NCBI RefSeq assembly: GCF_002338065.1
Contig: NZ_DDHJ01000024.1
Location: forward strand, 57,697 to 121,696
Length of the DNA stretch: 64,000 nucleotides
Source: Pseudomonas sp. UBA1879
GTDB taxonomy: Bacteria > Pseudomonadota > Gammaproteobacteria > Pseudomonadales > Pseudomonadaceae
Direction: 5' to 3'
This document shows, piece after piece, positions 60,059 to 64,000 of the stretch; positions within the stretch are counted from its first letter, which is position 1; every line of letters starts with the position of its first letter. The position numbers and the translations under genes are program-made. Under the pieces are notes generated by a model. The model was not told the DNA's origin. It searched no databases and saw nothing but the letters and a program-made list of their open reading frames with translations.

Positions 60059-60703
60059 ATGAAAGTTTTCGACATTCCCGGTTTTCCTAATCCTCTGCGC
60101 ATTCGCATCGTCCTGGCCGAAAAAGGTCTGGTGTCGAATGTGGAGTTCGTCAAGGTTGACCTTCCCGCAGCCGAACACAAGCAACCCGCGTTTCTGAGCA
60201 TCAACCCGACGGGCACAGTACCCGTTCTGCAACTGGATGACGGCACTTACATTTCGGAATGCACGGCCATCACCGAATACCTCGACAATCTCGACGGCAA
60301 CCCGACCCTGACTGGCAAGACGCCGAAGGAAAAGGGCGTCATTCACATGATGCATAAACGTGCGGAATCCGAACTGGCCGATCCCGTGGGTTATTACTTC
60401 CACCATGCCACCCCTGGCTTGGGTGCCGCCCTGCAGCCTTACAAAAGTCCGGAATGGGAAGGTCGCGTGGAGTGGGGCAATCGCCAACGGGACAAAGCGG
60501 TGGCGGGCATGCGGTATTTCGATCAGGTGCTGCGCAGCCAACCGTATGTGGCAGGCGACGCGTTTTCCATGGCTGACATCACGGTCCTTGCCGGCCTGAT
60601 CTTCGCCGGCTTCGCCAACATCGAAATCCCGGAGGAATGCGAGGCCTTGAAGTCCTGGCAAGCTAACGTCCAGCAGCGGGCCAGCGTGCGAAACCCGGCC
60701 TGA
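60059..60703 (+). CDS. Glutathione S-transferase
   Basis: The 214-residue protein has an N-terminal thioredoxin-like GST domain (1-80, with VFDIPGFPNPLRIRIVLAEKGL, the cis-Pro TGTVPVLQ and the GSH-contact ECTAITEYL) and a C-terminal helical domain (about 90-205, FSMADITVLAGL). TATGGAG precedes the ATG. It is controlled from the palindromic gap shared with the TetR gene. The electrophilic substrate is unknown. Confidence 0.9.
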   Translation: MKVFDIPGFPNPLRIRIVLAEKGLVSNVEFVKVDLPAAEHKQPAFLSINPTGTVPVLQLDDGTYISECTAITEYLDNLDGNPTLTGKTPKEKGVIHMMHKRAESELADPVGYYFHHATPGLGAALQPYKSPEWEGRVEWGNRQRDKAVAGMRYFDQVLRSQPYVAGDAFSMADITVLAGLIFAGFANIEIPEECEALKSWQANVQQRASVRNPA

Positions 60704-60783
60704 TGATGTGTCTGGCCCGGCCTGCAAAGGGTCTGGGCATTTTTGAGTCCACTGATTTTTCAGCTCTTTTCGAGTACACCGAC

Positions 60784-61755
60784 ATGACCGTTTTCAACAA
60801 CCGTTGGGCGTTGCGCCAGACCCTGGCCGTCGCCGCGCTGAGCGCTGCCTGTTCGTTTATCCCTGCAAACGCCAGTACCGCGCCAGCCAGCCACCAGACG
60901 ACCCGCAGCTATACCCATCAAACCGCGCCAACACAATTCGTCGACGTCGAGGGCGCCCGCCTCGCTTACCGCCGTTTCGGCAAGGCCGGCGGCGTACCGC
61001 TTGTGTTTCTGCAGCACTTTGTCGGCAATCTCGACAGTTGGGACCCGAAGGTCATCGACGGGTTTGCCAAGGATCGCGAAGTCATTCTTTTCGACAACGC
61101 AGGTGTCGCCAGCTCCAGCGGCGAAGTGCCGAACAACATTCAGGACATGGCCAAATACGCAGCCGGTCTGCTTCAGGCGTTGGGTGTGAAGAAGGCCGAC
61201 CTGTTGGGCTTTTCGATGGGCAGCCTGATCGCTCAGCAAGTGGCTCTGGATCATCCGGACGTGGTGCGTCGCCTGATTCTGGTGGGCTCCTCGCCACAAG
61301 GCGGCGTGGGCATGGCGTCGCTGACCCCTGAATTCCAGGGCTACCTGGCGAAAAAACGCGACGTACCGGACGAATTGTTGCTCGACGTGTTCTTCACCCA
61401 GACCGCTGAGAGCCAAGCCGCAGGACGTGAGTTCCTGACCCGTCTGCGCGCGCGCAAGGTCAACCGCGATGTCGACGTCAACAGCAAGACCGCGCCCGCG
61501 CAAGCGGCGGCCATCGCTGGTTGGGGTGCGCCATCGGATCACGCCAACGACTACCTGAAGAACATCCACCAACCGACGCTGGTGGTCGCGGGCAGCCACG
61601 ACATCGTGTTCTACACCGCCAACGACGTCACCTTGCAACAGAACCTGCCGAACGCCCAACTGGTGATCTACCCGGATTCGAATCACGGGGCGATCTACCA
61701 ATACCCGGAGCTGTTCGTCAAACATGCCACGCTGTTTCTCAACGGCGTGAAATGA
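60784..61755 (+). CDS. Exported alpha/beta hydrolase
   Basis: The 323-residue protein begins with a signal peptide (MTVFNNRWALRQTLAVAALSAACSFIPANA, cleavage near residue 30) and continues with a full alpha/beta hydrolase domain. The nucleophile elbow GFSMGS places Ser144; the C-terminal His is in YPDSNHGAIYQ. ATG at 60784 is chosen because it places the signal peptide at the N-terminus; the frame also reaches 60703, overlapping gst. Substrate unknown; no lid is evident. Confidence 0.82.
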   Translation: MTVFNNRWALRQTLAVAALSAACSFIPANASTAPASHQTTRSYTHQTAPTQFVDVEGARLAYRRFGKAGGVPLVFLQHFVGNLDSWDPKVIDGFAKDREVILFDNAGVASSSGEVPNNIQDMAKYAAGLLQALGVKKADLLGFSMGSLIAQQVALDHPDVVRRLILVGSSPQGGVGMASLTPEFQGYLAKKRDVPDELLLDVFFTQTAESQAAGREFLTRLRARKVNRDVDVNSKTAPAQAAAIAGWGAPSDHANDYLKNIHQPTLVVAGSHDIVFYTANDVTLQQNLPNAQLVIYPDSNHGAIYQYPELFVKHATLFLNGVK

Positions 61756-61760
61756 CCCTG

Positions 61761-61795
61761 AACGCTGCGTCGTCGCCCGACACGCAGCGTTTTTT
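61761..61795 (+). terminator. Rho-independent terminator after the exported hydrolase
   Basis: AACGCTGCGT pairs with ACGCAGCGTT around an 11-base loop and is followed by TTTT. Its right edge touches the mdaB stop codon on the other strand. Confidence 0.85.
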
Positions 61796-62379
61796 CACAC
61801 GCCGAACACCGACGCCAAGTGCGCCTCGTAGCGTTTCACATCGGCGTCGATGGTCGGTACTTTCATCACGTCCGTGGCCAGGAACGTCGGCAGGCCGGTC
61901 ATGCCCAGGAATTGATTGGCCTTGTGGAACGGGAAGTACACTGCGTCCACACCTTTGGCTTCAAAGAAGTCAGTCGGGTCATCAAACGCCTGTTGCGGCG
62001 CGTTCCAGGTGGCCGAGATCATGTACTGCTTGCCCTGCAACAGCCCACCGCTGCCGTATTTCTGCGACGCGTCGGAACGGGTACGACCATCGTTGGCGTA
62101 TAGGCTGCCATGGCCCTCGGTGAAGACTTCGTCGATGTACTTTTTCACCGTCCACGGCGCGCCCATCCACCAGCCGGGCATCTGCCAGACGATCACATCG
62201 GCCCAGAGGAATTTCTGCACTTCTTCAGCGATGTCGTAACCGCCGTCGATGAACGTCTGCTGCACGTCGAAACCGGCGCGATCCATGAACGCCAGCGCGG
62301 CATCATGCAGGGTTGCGTTGTAGCGGCCGTCAGAATGGGCGAATTGCTTGCCGCCGTTGATGAACAATACTTTTTTCAT
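61795..62379 (-). CDS. mdaB: MdaB-like NAD(P)H:quinone oxidoreductase
   Basis: This flavodoxin-like enzyme reduces quinones in two-electron steps, avoiding radicals. The 194-residue protein has the MdaB strings FINGGKQFAHSDGRYNATLHDAA, VIVWQMPGWWMGAPWTVKKYIDEV and GLLQGKQYMISATWNAP. The ATG at 62379 is preferred to 62409. A palindrome and divergent monooxygenase gene lie upstream. Confidence 0.92.
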   Translation of the reverse strand: MKKVLFINGGKQFAHSDGRYNATLHDAALAFMDRAGFDVQQTFIDGGYDIAEEVQKFLWADVIVWQMPGWWMGAPWTVKKYIDEVFTEGHGSLYANDGRTRSDASQKYGSGGLLQGKQYMISATWNAPQQAFDDPTDFFEAKGVDAVYFPFHKANQFLGMTGLPTFLATDVMKVPTIDADVKRYEAHLASVFGV

Positions 62380-62437
62380 GTGAAAACCTCGTCGTGACTC
62401 GATGTGCAACCGTCTGCGAAGCGGTGGCCGTCAAGCA

Positions 62438-62449
62438 CTCATTAATGAG
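62438..62449. promoter_or_regulatory. Perfect 12-base palindrome between mdaB and the quinol monooxygenase gene
   Basis: CTCATTAATGAG is an exact palindrome in the 211-base divergent gap, about 60 bases upstream of mdaB. It may bind a redox-responsive regulator. TTGACT at about 62552 is a possible -35 for the plus-strand gene but lacks a clear -10. Confidence 0.4.
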
Positions 62450-62590
62450 CTGGAATGTGAATGGACGGCAGCGTAGCGATTTGCCGCCGGTCGAAACACC
62501 CACAACGAAACAAAACGCCTTTGCTCTAGACGCACAAATCCTCGATTCATTGTTGACTTAAGATAGCGTCACTTTCATTCAGGAGGCCTT

Positions 62591-62905
62591 ATGAACGATC
62601 TGCACGGTTTCATTCTTCATGCCCAGACCAGGCCGGGAAAAGCGGCAGAGTTCGAAGCCCTATTCAGCCGCTACGTCGCGGCCAGTCGCAGTGAGGATGG
62701 TTGTATCGAGTACCACATGCTGCGCGATCAGCAGGATCCGACGCTGTTCATTTTCTATGAGATCTGGCAATCGAAAGCGCACCTGGATGTCCACTCGGCG
62801 TTGCCGCATATGGCTGAGTTCTTCGCTAAGCGGATGGAGTACCTGCAACGGGACTTTGAGATTCGTCCCGTGGACATGATCAGCCCTTCATCTGCCTTAG
62901 GCTAA
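62591..62905 (+). CDS. Antibiotic biosynthesis monooxygenase (ABM)-domain protein, YgiN-like
   Basis: The 104-residue ferredoxin-like ABM-fold protein resembles quinol monooxygenase YgiN, which in E. coli is encoded beside mdaB. Typical strings are RPGKAAEFEALFSRYVAASRSEDGCIEYHMLRDQQDPTLFIFYEIWQSKAHLDVHSALPHM. AGGAGG precedes the ATG. The divergent pairing with mdaB suggests a shared quinone redox function, an inference from context. Confidence 0.82.
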   Translation: MNDLHGFILHAQTRPGKAAEFEALFSRYVAASRSEDGCIEYHMLRDQQDPTLFIFYEIWQSKAHLDVHSALPHMAEFFAKRMEYLQRDFEIRPVDMISPSSALG

Positions 62906-62915
62906 ACGCGCGGGA

Positions 62916-63680
62916 TCAACCGGCAATCATCAGGTGCAGCCCGAGCAGGGCCATGCCGATGAAGAATGCGCGCCTGAACGCCACGGCACTGATTCGCTGC
63001 CGCAACGACTGGCCAATCATCATCCCCGCCAACGCCGGAATGACTGCCAAAAGCGAGGCACTCATTTCGGCGCTGCCCAAGGCGCCATTCCAGAACAACC
63101 CCGCGCCAAGTGCCAGACTGGACACGGTGAAGGACAACCCCAACGCCTGCACCAATTGGTTGCGATCCAGTCCGAGACCCTGAAGGTAAGGCACCGCCGG
63201 GATGACGAACACGCCGGTGGCTGAAGTGATCAGGCCTGTGATCACGCCACACAAAGGCCCCAGCCAGATTTCAGCCCGCGCGGGCACCTTGAGCGTCGGC
63301 AGAAACAGCCCGCTGAGCGCATAGATGAACAGCGCGCCGCCCAACGCGCGTCCCATGCCGTGGGCATCCCCCATGCCCACCCCGTACGAGCCCAGACCGG
63401 TACCAACGACGATCATCGTCAATAGCGGCCAGAGCCATTTGCACACGCTGCGAAGGTGCCCGCCCGTTGCCAATTGCCAGATATTGGTCAAGGTCGACGG
63501 GATCAGCAACAGCGCTGCAGCCTGTGTCGGTAACATAGCCACGCCCAATAAACCCATCGCCACGGTGGGCAGCCCCATGCCAATCACGCCCTTGACCGTG
63601 CCGGCGAGCAGAAACGCCAACATAACCAGTGACGTCAGGCTCCAGCCGAGGGTTTGATACAGCGCGAAGAACGTATTCAT
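62916..63680 (-). CDS. TauE/SafE family membrane permease
   Basis: The 254-residue integral membrane protein of the TauE/SafE (DUF81) group has about eight helices. Signatures are LAGTVKGVIGMGLPTVAMGLL near the N-terminus and the repeat GPLCGVITGLITSATGVFVIPAVPYL. Such proteins export sulfite, sulfoacetate or other anions; the substrate here is unknown. ATG at 63680; the frame continues to 63845 without signature. It converges on the ABM-domain gene. Confidence 0.85.
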   Translation of the reverse strand: MNTFFALYQTLGWSLTSLVMLAFLLAGTVKGVIGMGLPTVAMGLLGVAMLPTQAAALLLIPSTLTNIWQLATGGHLRSVCKWLWPLLTMIVVGTGLGSYGVGMGDAHGMGRALGGALFIYALSGLFLPTLKVPARAEIWLGPLCGVITGLITSATGVFVIPAVPYLQGLGLDRNQLVQALGLSFTVSSLALGAGLFWNGALGSAEMSASLLAVIPALAGMMIGQSLRQRISAVAFRRAFFIGMALLGLHLMIAG

Positions 63681-63807
63681 GGGGCGATGATGGCCCAGTC
63701 GGGAAGGGTTTTGAATCTGCGATATATTGAAGCAGCCTACGCCCAAGACAGAGCCACAGAGCGCCGCCGGCCCCCTGCCTTGATCACCTGGAACGCTAGA
63801 AGGGGAA

Positions 63808-63889
63808 GGAGTGAGCTTGCTCGCGATGGCGGCGAACCCGCTCACACAGCAACGTCTGAACAGACGCTTTCGTGAGCAAGCTCACTCCA
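63808..63889. repeat. REP-like inverted pair at the right edge
   Basis: GGAGTGAGCTTGCTCGCGA at the left and GTGAGCAAGCTCACTCC at the right are inverted copies with about 45 bases between. This variant has GAGTGAGCTTGC where others have TAGGAGCGCG. The rest of 63681-64000 shows no gene. Confidence 0.8.
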
Positions 63890-63980
63890 GGGTCTCGCGT
63901 TGTGCGCTGTTCGACCCGTTTCCGTATGCGCACCCTATGGAATCAGGAATGTTGCTGGCTCGTCGGTAACACCAAAACCC

Positions 63981-64000
63981 TGTAGGAGTGAGCCAACTGT
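63981..64000. repeat. Start of another REP-like element, cut by the window edge
   Basis: TGTAGGAGTGAGCCAACTGT resembles the left arm of the GAGTGAGC-type repeat; the partner arm, if any, lies outside the window. Confidence 0.45.

Noticed and set aside
1..64000. Search for CRISPR arrays, tRNA genes, prophage or toxin-antitoxin pairs
   Set aside because: No regularly spaced direct repeats, no tRNA cloverleaf, no integrase or phage structural genes, and no convincing toxin-antitoxin gene pair were seen by eye.

Overview
The window is a chromosomal segment of a Pseudomonas species. GC is high, antisense shadow reading frames are abundant, and the gene order matches well-known Pseudomonas clusters: mraZ-rsmH-ftsL-ftsI-murE-murF-mraY, petABC-sspAB, mlaFEDCB-ibaG-murA-hisGDC, kdsD-kdsC-lptCAB-rpoN-hpf-ptsN-rapZ-ptsO and hexR/zwf-pgl-eda. 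REP-like inverted repeats containing the GTAGGAGCG/CGCTCCTAC type lie between genes. The features seen fit the P. fluorescens/P. syringae part of the genus, but the species cannot be fixed from this sequence. No phage, integron, CRISPR array, tRNA or intact insertion sequence was seen.

Layout. 1-7.1 kb (minus): division and cell-wall (dcw) cluster with overlapping genes behind a MraZ-type operator. 7.4-7.8 kb: RNase P RNA (minus). 7.8-12.5 kb: rsmI (minus) divergent from lpoA-yraN-gmhA/diaA-dolP. 12.8-17.7 kb (minus): rplM-rpsI, then petA-petB-petC, then sspA-sspB. 18-21.4 kb: accessory metabolic genes (Tas-type aldo-keto reductase, acyl-CoA dehydrogenase, GlxA-type AraC regulator). 21.6-25.4 kb: zapE, trpS and a hydrolase (minus), then zapG. 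25.5-29.8 kb: a 58-residue lipoprotein candidate, cysD-cysNC and a Nif3 protein. 29.9-31.1 kb: algW. 31.3-39.3 kb (minus): mla lipid transport, ibaG, murA and hisGDC. 39.6-46.6 kb (plus): KDO synthesis, LPS export, sigma-54 and the nitrogen PTS. 46.9-50.7 kb: a diguanylate cyclase and small accessory genes. 51-55 kb: Entner-Doudoroff genes and their regulator HexR. 55-64 kb: accessory genes for glutathione, quinone and redox functions with LysR and TetR regulators, a metzincin-like metalloprotease, and a TauE/SafE permease.

Functional theme. The first 46 kb is largely envelope biogenesis: peptidoglycan precursors (MurA/E/F, MraY), septal synthesis (FtsI/FtsL, LpoA, ZapE, ZapG), LPS (KdsD/C, LptC/A/B), phospholipid asymmetry (Mla, DolP) and envelope-stress proteolysis (AlgW). 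It is combined with respiration (cytochrome bc1), sulfate activation, histidine synthesis and global regulators (RpoN, PTS-Ntr, SspA/B, Hpf). The last 18 kb is more variable.

No radically new system is evident. The observations most worth following are a sigma-54-like element coinciding with a TATAAT box before rpoN, a twin-terminator interval after eda that may encode a small RNA, a TrpRS with a C-terminal extension, a HExxH protease with an S-for-G change, a paired TetR operator, a short Cys-rich lipoprotein, and several perfect intergenic palindromes.
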